Shown: piece after piece, positions 8,950-17,052 of the stretch
Layout of the letters: the number at the start of each line of letters is the position of its first letter
Position numbering within the stretch: position 1 is the first letter of the stretch
Origin: Terriglobia bacterium
Lineage (GTDB): Bacteria; Acidobacteriota; Terriglobia; JAJPHL01
NCBI GenBank assembly: GCA_021325275.1
Contig: JAJPHL010000059.1
Span: 124,001 to 188,000, forward strand
Length of the DNA stretch: 64,000 nucleotides
Reading direction: 5' to 3'
The notes under the pieces: model-generated
What the model saw: the letters and a program-made list of their open reading frames with translations, nothing else
The model's database searches: none
Told to the model about the DNA's origin: nothing
Translations under genes and position numbers: made by a program

Positions 8950-9882
8950 ATGCAAGTCTATCAAACGTGGATATACTGTGATTTGTTGCTCCGCCATCGT
9001 CTCGAATACGCGCTGATCTGGCCGGCGTTCAAGCTACTCGGGCTACTGCCCAGAAAAGCCGCCCGTGCCGCGGCGCAAGGCATCGGTTGGATTTTCTGGT
9101 GCACGTCGCCGCGTCTCCAGCGCGTGGCGCATCGCAATCTACAACTGGCAATGCCGGAATTGAGCGGGGCGGAACGCAAACGCATCGTGCGTGGCGTCTA
9201 TCGCAGTCTGGCGCGACAAATGGCGGAAGTCGCGCTGCTCCCGAAACTGAATCGCGAAAATGTTTCCGACGTAGTGGTCTACGAGGACTTCGAGAATTAC
9301 GCCGAGGCCGTGGCGCGCGGACGCGGCGTGCTGTTTCTCACCGCGCACGTCGGCGCGTGGGAGTTGAGCGCTTACGCGCACGCGCTCAATGGCCATCCTT
9401 TGTATATATTGATTCGCGCGCTCGACAATCCGCTGTTGAATTCCTTAGTGAACAGGTACAGAACGTCGTCCGGCAACAAGATCATCGAGAAGCGCGACTT
9501 CCTACGTGGGATTCTCGCGGCGCTGAAGGAAAATCAAGCGGTGGGAATTCTCGCGGACCAAAATTCCTCGATGACCGAAGGCGTGATGGTGGATTTTTTC
9601 GGGACACCCGCGTGTACCGCCGCGGGACTGGCGCGCATCGCGTTGAAGACCGGCGCTGCTGTAGTACCAGGATTCACATATTGGTCCGGCGACAAATATC
9701 GCCTCCGTTTCGAGCCGCCCTTGACGCTTGTTTCCACCGGCGACGCCGACGCCGACGCCATCGCTAACACGCAGCTTTTCACGAAGGTCATTGAAAATTG
9801 GGTGAGGCAATTTCCCGATCAGTGGCTGTGGATTCATCGGCGATGGAAGACACGGCCGCCCAGCGAGCCCGAAATTTACTGA
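8950..9882 (+). CDS. LpxL/HtrB-like lysophospholipid (lipid A) acyltransferase
   Basis: A 310-residue acyltransferase of the LpxL/MsbB type, which adds secondary acyl chains to lipid A at the inner membrane. The catalytic Hx4-5(D/E) block appears as LFLTAHVGAWELSAYA; later GILADQNSSMTEGVMVDFFG, ARIALKTGAAVVPGF and the C-terminal WVRQFPDQWLWIHRRWKTRP are family hallmarks. The N-terminus has an amphipathic anchor (IWPAFKLLGLLP). The ATG at 8950 is 3 bases from the divergent ATG at 8946. A TTG at 8983, 5 bases after a TATACT, is an alternative start that would make room for promoters. Which LpxL paralogue it represents cannot be judged. Confidence 0.88.
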   Translation: MQVYQTWIYCDLLLRHRLEYALIWPAFKLLGLLPRKAARAAAQGIGWIFWCTSPRLQRVAHRNLQLAMPELSGAERKRIVRGVYRSLARQMAEVALLPKLNRENVSDVVVYEDFENYAEAVARGRGVLFLTAHVGAWELSAYAHALNGHPLYILIRALDNPLLNSLVNRYRTSSGNKIIEKRDFLRGILAALKENQAVGILADQNSSMTEGVMVDFFGTPACTAAGLARIALKTGAAVVPGFTYWSGDKYRLRFEPPLTLVSTGDADADAIANTQLFTKVIENWVRQFPDQWLWIHRRWKTRPPSEPEIY

Positions 9883-9989
9883 AGGCGTGTCACGCCGACA
9901 CGGAATCAAAGGTCCTGGTCCGGGCCGATGTGGTTGAAACGGAAGCGCGCGAGTTTGGCGCGCAACGTGCAACTTTCTTGGTCGATACC

Positions 9990-12900
9990 ATGCGCAAAAC
10001 GATCCTGCTCCTGTTCTCCCTCGCCGTTTCCGCGATGGCGCTGCAGGCCGCCGTCACGCCCGTACTCACGATGTCGCAACTGCTCGGCGGAAACACGTGG
10101 GGGTCGACCGCCACCGGAGTCGCCGTCGACAGCGCGGGCAACACTTACGTCGCGGGATACACTAACGATTCGAATTTTCCTTTTGTCACGCAATTGCAGA
10201 AAGCGTGCAGCATTCCGGCGTCTCAAGGCGAATGCGGGCAGATTCTCTTCGTTGCGAAATTCGATGTGAACGGCACGCTCGTCTACCTGACGCATTTCGG
10301 CGGCACGGGTCAGGATCAGCCGTACGCGATCGCCGTCGATTCCACCGGCGCGGCGTACGTCACAGGATCCACCACGTCGATTGATTTCCCCACGGTGAAT
10401 GCGTATCAGACGGTGAATCCGGTGTGCCCGCCAGCGTGCGGCACCGAAGGACCAACGTTGAAGTTTTCGCAACTGAGTACGCCGTTTGTGGCGAAACTGA
10501 ATCCCGCGGGAAACGCGCTCGTGTACTCGACATATCTCGGCGGACTCACGGCCATTCCGTATCCCGACGCGGGACTCGGCATCGCCGTCGACGCGGCAGG
10601 CAATGCGTACATCGCCGGCAAAACCGGCGCGTCGAATTTTCCGCTGGTGAATCCCATTGTCTCAACGTTCAAATTCGGCCAACACGGTTTTGTCGCTGAA
10701 CTGAGCGCTTCGGGATCGCAGCTTTTGTTCTCCACGTATCTCGGCGGTTCTTCGAACGACACCGCGAACGCGATTGCAGTGGATTCCTCGGGCAACATGT
10801 ACGTGACCGGCGCTACGTTTTCGAAAGACTTTCCCGTGATGAACGCCGTGCAGCCGTCGAATCAAGGCGTGCAGGACGTATTTGTCACCAAGATCAGCGC
10901 CACGGCAAAACTGGTTTACTCGACGTATCTCGGCGGATTCAACAACGACATTGGGAACGCCATCGCCGTCGACGCAACGGGCGCGGCGTACATCACCGGA
11001 TCAACTTCCTCGCCGCCGACCACGCTTCCCAACAATCAAGGCGGATTTCCGCTCGTGAATGCGCTGCAAAGCAAACTCGGCGGTGCGACGGACGCCTTCG
11101 CCGCGAAGCTCGATCCCACCGGATCGACGCTCGTTTATTCGACGTATCTCGGCGGATCCTCCACCGAGAGCGGCACGGGCATCGCCGTGGATACGTCGGG
11201 CAATGCGTACATCGCGGGATCGACGGGATCGAATGATTTTCCGGCGGTGAACGCATTACAAAACTTGCTCGGCGGACCGGCAGGAACGACCAATGCGTTT
11301 CTCACAATCCTGAATCCCACGGGCAGCGCGATGATTGAGTCGACGTTTCTCGGTGGACAGGGTCAAGGGGCCGCGGCCGCGATCGCCGTCGACCGCAACG
11401 GAACGGTTTCTCTGGCAGGAAGTGCTGGCACGAATTTCCCCACGCTGCCACCGACGCCGCTGGCGGGCACCAGTATGTTCGGCAATGCATTCGTCGCGAG
11501 GATCGCGTTTCCCGCGACGGCGCCGGCGTGCCAGTACGCGCTGCCCTCGAGCAACGTAACGGTCAACGCAAGCGCCGGTTTCGCCAACGTTGTGATCGTC
11601 GCGAATTCTTCCGCATGCACATGGCAAGTGTCGCTCGGCGTTCCGTGGATCACCGTGGCATCCGCCCTGAACGGCTCGGGCATCGGCGACATCATGCTCG
11701 TGATCGCCGCGAACCCCGGCTTGACCTCGCGAACCGGCACGATCAGCGTCGCGGGACTCACCGTGAATGTCACGCAAAACGAGCCGGACCAATTCACGGT
11801 CAGCGCCGCCAGCGGCGTCGCCGGCGGACTGGCGCGCGTTCCCGTCACGATGACCGTCGATCCAAGCGATTTCCCCAATTCCGGTTATGAAATCGGCAGC
11901 ATTTCGACGACTCTGACCGTGAGCCAATCGTCTTGCACGGGACTCCCGGCCGGATGCCCTCCGGCCATCACGGCGCCACTCGCATTCCTCGCCGATCCCG
12001 CGATGCCCACGCCGCAAGTTACGTCGTCGGCCGGTTCGATCACGCTGACATGGCCGCCGTACTTGCGTCCGTTACTTCTCACGGGCACCACCAAACTCGG
12101 TGAATTGCTGGTAACGATTCCTATCGGCGCGAACACGGGACAAACGTATATCGCGCACTCCAACGGCGGAACCATCCTGGTAGACAAGACTTACACGATT
12201 GGCGGTGGACCCGACGGGGTGATTTCCGTGGGCAATCCCGCGCCGGCGATCACGTGGCTAACGCCATCCAGCGCCGCGCCGGGTTCCGCTGCGCTGACCG
12301 TAAACGTGTACGGCCAAGGATTCGTGGCAACGTCGGTGGTCACCTGGAACGGCACTGCGCGCCCGACCACGTTCGTGAGCGAAACGCAACTGCAAGCGAG
12401 CATCACGACAGCCGATCTCGCATCGGCCGGCACGGCGCAGGTGGCCGTCAGTAATCCCGCGCCGAACGGTGGCGTGTCGGCCAAGCTGCCGTTTGCGATC
12501 ACGACGGCAACCGCGCCGTCGATTCTCGCCGGCGGCATTGTCGACGCCGCGGACTATAAGATCACCGAATCGGGCGACACGATTGTTTCGATCTTCGGCG
12601 CGAATCTCGCGGCGTCCACGGCGTCCGCGACGTCCCTGCCGTTGTCCACGACGCTCGGTGGCGCGACGGTCCTGGTGGATGGTGTGCCCGCGCCGCTGTT
12701 CTACGTGTCGTCGACGCAAATCAACGTGCAATTACCGTGGCGCTTGCTGAATCAAACGCAAACCACAATCGCGGTGATGGTGAACGGCCTCACGAGCAAT
12801 GCGATCGTCGTGCCGCTCGCGGTGCGCCCGGTGATTTTTACTCTGAACTCGCAGGGAACGGGACAGGGCGCGATTCTCGACGGCGTCGCCCCGATTTACA

Positions 12901-13247
12901 TGGCGCCGGCCGGCAGCGTTCCCGGCTCCACGGCGCGGCCCGCGACGGCCGGCGAAATTGTGTCGATCTACTGCACCGGTCTCGGCGCCGTGCATGACCA
13001 GGACAGCCTTGTCGACGGCTATTCGACCGCAAACTCAACACCATTCAACGGTCAACTCCTCACCACGCCGACCGTAACGATCGGCGGGGCAAATGCAACG
13101 GTCCAGTACGCGGGACTCGCGCCAAGCTACGTGGGACTTTATCAGGTGAATGTGGTGGTTCCATCGGGCGTCAGCGGCAGCGCGCTAAATGTGGTGATGA
13201 CAATCGGCGCCGCGACTTCAAACACGGTCACGATGGCAGTTCAGTAG
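9990..13247 (+). CDS. secreted SBBP beta-propeller protein with BACON, cohesin-like, IPT and Solibacter-type C-terminal domains
   Basis: A 1085-residue protein with a signal peptide (1-20, MRKTILLLFSLAVSAMALQA). Residues about 40-500 hold SBBP-type propeller repeats, each with a STYLGG-like strand followed by GxAxxIAVDxxGNAYIAG and a xFPxVNA strand. Residues 511-597 look like a BACON domain (paired Cys, NPGLTSRTGTISVAG). Residues 600-745 form a cohesin-like beta-sandwich, 752-838 an IPT/TIG unit (ITWLTPSSAAPGSAALTV), and 842-1085 the Solibacter-type C-terminal domain (TIGR03437-like, ILAGGIVDAADY to the end). The start is set by the signal peptide; the upstream in-frame ATG at 9798 lies inside the acyltransferase gene. 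It is probably surface-exposed or secreted; ligand unknown. Its 3' end overlaps lpxA tail to tail by 20 bases. Confidence 0.88.
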   Translation: MRKTILLLFSLAVSAMALQAAVTPVLTMSQLLGGNTWGSTATGVAVDSAGNTYVAGYTNDSNFPFVTQLQKACSIPASQGECGQILFVAKFDVNGTLVYLTHFGGTGQDQPYAIAVDSTGAAYVTGSTTSIDFPTVNAYQTVNPVCPPACGTEGPTLKFSQLSTPFVAKLNPAGNALVYSTYLGGLTAIPYPDAGLGIAVDAAGNAYIAGKTGASNFPLVNPIVSTFKFGQHGFVAELSASGSQLLFSTYLGGSSNDTANAIAVDSSGNMYVTGATFSKDFPVMNAVQPSNQGVQDVFVTKISATAKLVYSTYLGGFNNDIGNAIAVDATGAAYITGSTSSPPTTLPNNQGGFPLVNALQSKLGGATDAFAAKLDPTGSTLVYSTYLGGSSTESGTGIAVDTSGNAYIAGSTGSNDFPAVNALQNLLGGPAGTTNAFLTILNPTGSAMIESTFLGGQGQGAAAAIAVDRNGTVSLAGSAGTNFPTLPPTPLAGTSMFGNAFVARIAFPATAPACQYALPSSNVTVNASAGFANVVIVANSSACTWQVSLGVPWITVASALNGSGIGDIMLVIAANPGLTSRTGTISVAGLTVNVTQNEPDQFTVSAASGVAGGLARVPVTMTVDPSDFPNSGYEIGSISTTLTVSQSSCTGLPAGCPPAITAPLAFLADPAMPTPQVTSSAGSITLTWPPYLRPLLLTGTTKLGELLVTIPIGANTGQTYIAHSNGGTILVDKTYTIGGGPDGVISVGNPAPAITWLTPSSAAPGSAALTVNVYGQGFVATSVVTWNGTARPTTFVSETQLQASITTADLASAGTAQVAVSNPAPNGGVSAKLPFAITTATAPSILAGGIVDAADYKITESGDTIVSIFGANLAASTASATSLPLSTTLGGATVLVDGVPAPLFYVSSTQINVQLPWRLLNQTQTTIAVMVNGLTSNAIVVPLAVRPVIFTLNSQGTGQGAILDGVAPIYMAPAGSVPGSTARPATAGEIVSIYCTGLGAVHDQDSLVDGYSTANSTPFNGQLLTTPTVTIGGANATVQYAGLAPSYVGLYQVNVVVPSGVSGSALNVVMTIGAATSNTVTMAVQ

Positions 13248-14037
13248 GGTCACCAGAAGCTGCGCGATGTGCCGGACAAATTCCGCGCTTCGACGCGCGG
13301 ACAAACGCCGCGAGATGCGCTGTTTCCAGTGTCCCGAGCGCGTCGATTTGCTCCAACGCTTGGTCGCGCGACAGACCGGAGCGGTACAACAAGCGAAACG
13401 CCTGCTTCAACGACGCGACCGCCTCGCGCGACACTCCGGCGCGGCGCAAACCAACGGCGTTCAATCCGTGCGCCGCGGCGTCGAACTCCGAGACCAGAAA
13501 ATACGGCGGAATATCTTTGTTCACGCGCACGTTTCCCGCGATCATCGAAAGCCGTCCGATCTTCGAATACTGATGGATCACCACGCCGCCGCTCACAAAG
13601 CACTGGTCTTCCATTTCCACGTGACCGGCGACGAGCGAATTCGAGCAGATCGTGTTGCCGTTGCCCACTTTCGAGTTATGCGCGATGTGTACGTTGGTCA
13701 TCACGTAGTTGTCGTCGCCGATTTCGGTGACCGAGCCAGCCTGCGTGCCGCGTGAAATCGTCAGGTACTCGCGCAATACGTTGTTCGATCCGATGCGCAA
13801 ATAACTCGCGACGTTTTCATCGAACTTTTTGTCCAATGGATCGGTGCCGAGTTGCGCGCCAGTGTACAAATGATTCCCCGCCCCGAGAGTCGTGTAGCGC
13901 TTCACCACGGCAAAGGGATCGAGGCGGTTGTTCGGTCCCATCACGACATCGCGCTCGATGACGCAGTATTCGCCGATGGTGCACGAGGGATCGATGCGCG
14001 CGCCGGGCTCGACAATCGCGGTGGATGCGACAGGCAT
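13228..14037 (-). CDS. lpxA: UDP-N-acetylglucosamine acyltransferase
   Basis: First lipid A enzyme, transferring an acyl chain from ACP to the 3-OH of UDP-GlcNAc. It has 269 residues with a left-handed beta-helix of hexapeptide repeats (residues 5-185) and the catalytic His in MTNVHIAHNSKVGNG. It closes with the helical domain containing VGLRRAGVSREAVASLKQAFRLLYRSG. The last 20 residues are atypical and encoded where the gene overlaps the 3' end of the propeller gene. It is divergent from lpxD with 30 bases between starts, so the first and third Raetz steps probably share a control region. lpxB, lpxC and fabZ are not in the window. Confidence 0.95.
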   Translation of the reverse strand: MPVASTAIVEPGARIDPSCTIGEYCVIERDVVMGPNNRLDPFAVVKRYTTLGAGNHLYTGAQLGTDPLDKKFDENVASYLRIGSNNVLREYLTISRGTQAGSVTEIGDDNYVMTNVHIAHNSKVGNGNTICSNSLVAGHVEMEDQCFVSGGVVIHQYSKIGRLSMIAGNVRVNKDIPPYFLVSEFDAAAHGLNAVGLRRAGVSREAVASLKQAFRLLYRSGLSRDQALEQIDALGTLETAHLAAFVRASKRGICPAHRAASGDPTELPS

Positions 14038-14067
14038 GTTTTAGTACGACATGGTTTAATACCAGCT

Positions 14068-15060
14068 ATGAATCATTCAGGATACACCGTTTCCGAATTG
14101 GCGGAATTCTGTGGCGGCCGCGCCGAGGGGAACCTGGAGCGCCGCATCGCGGGCGTGGCGTCGCCGGAAGGCGCGGCGGTAGAGCATTTGGTCTTCGCCG
14201 ACAGCGAGAAAAACGAGCGCGCCGCACTCGAAAGCGCGGCGGGATGCGTCGTGGTGCGCGAACAAACGCATGCCCCCGGACGCACCGTGATCCGTCACGC
14301 GCAGCCGAAGCTGGCCTTTGCCCGACTCGCGGCCAAACTTCATGAGGCGCCGCGACCCGGCGCGGGCGTGCATCCGCAGGCATCGGTGGACGCGTCGGCG
14401 AAACTTGCGCCTGGCGTTTCCGTCGCGGCGGGCGCGGTTATCGGCGCACGCGCGACGATTGGCGCGAATACGATTGTCGGCGCGGGATGCGTGATCGGCG
14501 ACGATTGCCGCATCGGCGAGAATGGCCGCCTGTATCCGCGCGTGACGCTATATCCAGGCGTGGCGATCGGCCATCGCGTGGTGCTGCACTCCGGTGCGGT
14601 GATCGGCGCGGACGGATTCGGCTACGTCTTCAACGGAAAGAGTTACGAGAAATTCCCGCAAGTGGGAACCGTGGAGATCGGCGACGACGTGGAGGTCGGC
14701 GCGAACGCCACCGTGGATCGCGGCGCGTTGGGCGTCACGCGCATCGGATCGGGCGTGAAGCTCGACAACATGGTCCACGTGGGCCACAACGTGATTGTCG
14801 GTGAGCACACCGTGATCGCCGCGCAAACCGGCGTGAGCGGCAGCGTGGAGATTGGTCATCACGCGGTGATCGGTGGACAAGTGGGACTCGCCGATCACGT
14901 GCGCATCGAGTCCGGCGCGATATTGGGCGCGCAATGCGGCGTGCCGTCGCACAAAATGATCCGCCGCGGCGAGCCGGTGTGGGGCACGCCGGCGCGGCCC
15001 ATCAAGGATTATCTGAAACAACTCGCGGTGCTTGCGAGACTCACGCGTGAACGAGGCTGA
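14068..15060 (+). CDS. lpxD: UDP-3-O-acylglucosamine N-acyltransferase
   Basis: Third lipid A enzyme, 330 residues. Residues 1-95 are the uridine-binding domain (YTVSELAEFCGGRAEGN, VFADSEKN), then a hexapeptide-repeat beta-helix with GADGFGYVFN, the catalytic region KLDNMVHVGHNVIVGEHT and the C-terminal GTPARPIKDYLKQLA helix. The ATG at 14068 gives the standard N-terminus; an open frame from 13852 extends into lpxA and is not needed. TTTAAT lies 7 bases upstream and there is no Shine-Dalgarno sequence. The next gene starts 5 bases after its stop. Confidence 0.95.
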   Translation: MNHSGYTVSELAEFCGGRAEGNLERRIAGVASPEGAAVEHLVFADSEKNERAALESAAGCVVVREQTHAPGRTVIRHAQPKLAFARLAAKLHEAPRPGAGVHPQASVDASAKLAPGVSVAAGAVIGARATIGANTIVGAGCVIGDDCRIGENGRLYPRVTLYPGVAIGHRVVLHSGAVIGADGFGYVFNGKSYEKFPQVGTVEIGDDVEVGANATVDRGALGVTRIGSGVKLDNMVHVGHNVIVGEHTVIAAQTGVSGSVEIGHHAVIGGQVGLADHVRIESGAILGAQCGVPSHKMIRRGEPVWGTPARPIKDYLKQLAVLARLTRERG

Positions 15061-15065
15061 TCGCT

Positions 15066-15752
15066 GTGTGGAAACTCAAAGCCATCCTCAAACGCCTCGA
15101 AGACTTCTATGGTCCACCACCGAAGCAGAAGCTCCGCGATCCTTTTGAAATGATGTTGTGGGAGATGAGCGCGGAACTGGCGACCGACGAAAAACGCGGC
15201 GCGGCATTTCAAGCGCTGAAGAAGCGCATCGGCTCGACTCCCAAGAAAATCGCGGCGGCGTCGCCGTTGGAAATGGTGGAAGTCACGAAACTCGGCGGCA
15301 TGGAACCGGCGCGACGCGCCAAGCGGATGCAAGACGCCGCGGTTCTCGCGATTGAGGAATTCGGCGGCAATCTTCGCTCGATCTTGAAACGGCCGCTGAA
15401 AGACGCCGTGAAGGCGCTGCGCAAGTTCCCGTCGGTTGGCGGGCCGGGCGCGGAGAAAATCCTGCTGCTCACACGGAGCTATCCGTTGCTGGCGCTGGAA
15501 TCGAACGGTCTGCGCGTGCTGCGGCGGCTTGGGTATGGCCCGCCCGTTTCAAGCAACGACGGAAAAGACTACGCGGCCGGCTATCGCGCGGTGCGTGAAG
15601 CGCTGGCGCCACAAGTGGCGGCGGCTGGTTTCGACACGCTGATTGCCGCACACCACTTGTTGCGCCGTCACGGCAAGGAATTGTGCAAGACGTCGCGCCC
15701 GCTGTGCGCGAAGTGCCCTCTGGCGCGCGATTGTCCGAGCGACACGCTGTGA
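15066..15752 (+). CDS. endonuclease III-like HhH-GPD protein with altered active site
   Basis: A 228-residue protein of the HhH-GPD fold. The C-terminus has Cys207-x6-Cys214-x2-Cys217-x5-Cys223, exactly the endonuclease III 4Fe-4S loop. The helix-hairpin-helix spans about 118-135 (KFPSVGGPGAEKILLL). Where endonuclease III has its catalytic Lys (LPGVGRKTA) this protein has Pro127, and where it has the essential Asp (VDTHIFRV) it has Glu145 (LESNGLRV). So it is a DNA-binding glycosylase relative whose chemistry may differ. GTG start, with GAGG about 7 bases upstream, 5 bases after lpxD. Confidence 0.82.
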   Translation: MWKLKAILKRLEDFYGPPPKQKLRDPFEMMLWEMSAELATDEKRGAAFQALKKRIGSTPKKIAAASPLEMVEVTKLGGMEPARRAKRMQDAAVLAIEEFGGNLRSILKRPLKDAVKALRKFPSVGGPGAEKILLLTRSYPLLALESNGLRVLRRLGYGPPVSSNDGKDYAAGYRAVREALAPQVAAAGFDTLIAAHHLLRRHGKELCKTSRPLCAKCPLARDCPSDTL

Positions 15753-15765
15753 TAACTTAGTCGCG

Positions 15766-17052
15766 ATGAAAGTTCTGGTGATCGGATCGGGTGGACGCGA
15801 ACACGCGTTGAGCTGGAAAATCTCCCGTAGTCCTCTAGTGAAACAAGTTTGGTGTGCGCCTGGGTCGGCAGGCATGGCCGAGGATATTACGCCACTACCG
15901 CAATCGTCGAACATCACCGACGCCGCCGCTATGGCCGATCTCGCCGTGAATCTCGGCGCCGATCTCACCGTGATAGGACCGGAAGCGCCGTTGGTTGCGG
16001 GCGTCTCGGACGCACTCACCGCGCGCGGACCCAAGGTCGCGGGCGCGTCGCGCGCGGCAGCGCAACTGGAAGGCAGCAAGATTTTCGCCAAAGAGTTCAT
16101 GCGACGCCACAAGATTCCCACAGCGCCGTTCACGATCGCCTCGAGTCCCAGCGACGCGCGCGGCGCGCTCGACCGGCCGTATCCCGCGGTGATTAAGGCC
16201 GATGGACTCGCCGCCGGCAAGGGCGTGGTGATCGCGCATGACCGGAGCGAAGCGACATCGGCTGTGGAAGCAATGATGGCCGGCAGTTTCGGCGACGCCG
16301 GACGCCGTGTAGTGATCGAAGATTTTGTGCCCGGCGAGGAAATGACGTTCATGGTGATCGCCGATGGAGAACGTTACGTGTCGCTGGCGCCGACGCAGGA
16401 TCACAAGGCCGCGTTCGACGGCGATCAAGGCCCGAACACCGGAGGCATGGGCGCTTATTGCGACGACGGCATCATGTCGCGGCTGGGCGGCGACACGCTG
16501 CGGCGGCGCATCGAACGCGAGATCGTTGAGCCGACGCTCGCCGGCATGATCGCTGAAGGCACGCCGTATCGAGGCGTGTTGTATTTCGGCTTGATGGTTA
16601 CCAGTGGGGGCTTGCCGCACTTGCTTGAATACAATGCCCGCTTCGGTGATCCGGAAACGCAGGCGCTGGTCTCTCGCATGCAAAGCGATATTGTTCCGTT
16701 GCTCCTCGGTGATTTTTCCGCGCGCGTCACGTGGCACTCGGGCGCTTCGGTGTGCGTGGTGCTAGCGTCGAGGGGATATCCCGGCGGCTTCATGCGCGGA
16801 TTCCCAATTTCCGGCTTGGAAGACGCCGGTGCGCTGCCCAACGTGAAAGTTTTTCACGCGGGAACGGCCGTGGAGGGCGGGCGATTCGTTACCAACGGCG
16901 GGCGAGTGCTGGGAGTCACGGCAACGGGGCCAAATCTCAGCGAGGCGATCGCGCGCGCGTACGCGGGCGTCGAGCGAATCCACTTCGACGGCATGCATTT
17001 TCGCCGGGACATTGGCGCAAAAGGACTGCGCGGGCCCTCACTCGGCGCGTAG
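15766..17052 (+). CDS. purD: phosphoribosylamine--glycine ligase
   Basis: GAR synthetase of purine biosynthesis, 428 residues, cytosolic. The start MKVLVIGSGGREHALSWK is the family N-terminus. The ATP-grasp region follows with PAVIKADGLAAGKGVVIA (near 140), the FVPGEEMTFMVIADGE segment, DHKAAFDGDQGPNTGGMGAY (near 210) and YNARFGDPETQAL (near 288). The open frame beginning at 15643 lies inside the upstream gene and is not the start. TAACTT (15753-15758) precedes the ATG by 7 bases and there is no Shine-Dalgarno sequence. Its last 15 bases overlap the convergent permease gene. Confidence 0.96.
   Translation: MKVLVIGSGGREHALSWKISRSPLVKQVWCAPGSAGMAEDITPLPQSSNITDAAAMADLAVNLGADLTVIGPEAPLVAGVSDALTARGPKVAGASRAAAQLEGSKIFAKEFMRRHKIPTAPFTIASSPSDARGALDRPYPAVIKADGLAAGKGVVIAHDRSEATSAVEAMMAGSFGDAGRRVVIEDFVPGEEMTFMVIADGERYVSLAPTQDHKAAFDGDQGPNTGGMGAYCDDGIMSRLGGDTLRRRIEREIVEPTLAGMIAEGTPYRGVLYFGLMVTSGGLPHLLEYNARFGDPETQALVSRMQSDIVPLLLGDFSARVTWHSGASVCVVLASRGYPGGFMRGFPISGLEDAGALPNVKVFHAGTAVEGGRFVTNGGRVLGVTATGPNLSEAIARAYAGVERIHFDGMHFRRDIGAKGLRGPSLGA

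Noticed and set aside
9886..9902. terminator after the LpxL-like gene
   Set aside because: The CGTGTC/GACACG hairpin has a 6-bp stem and no U-tract on either strand.
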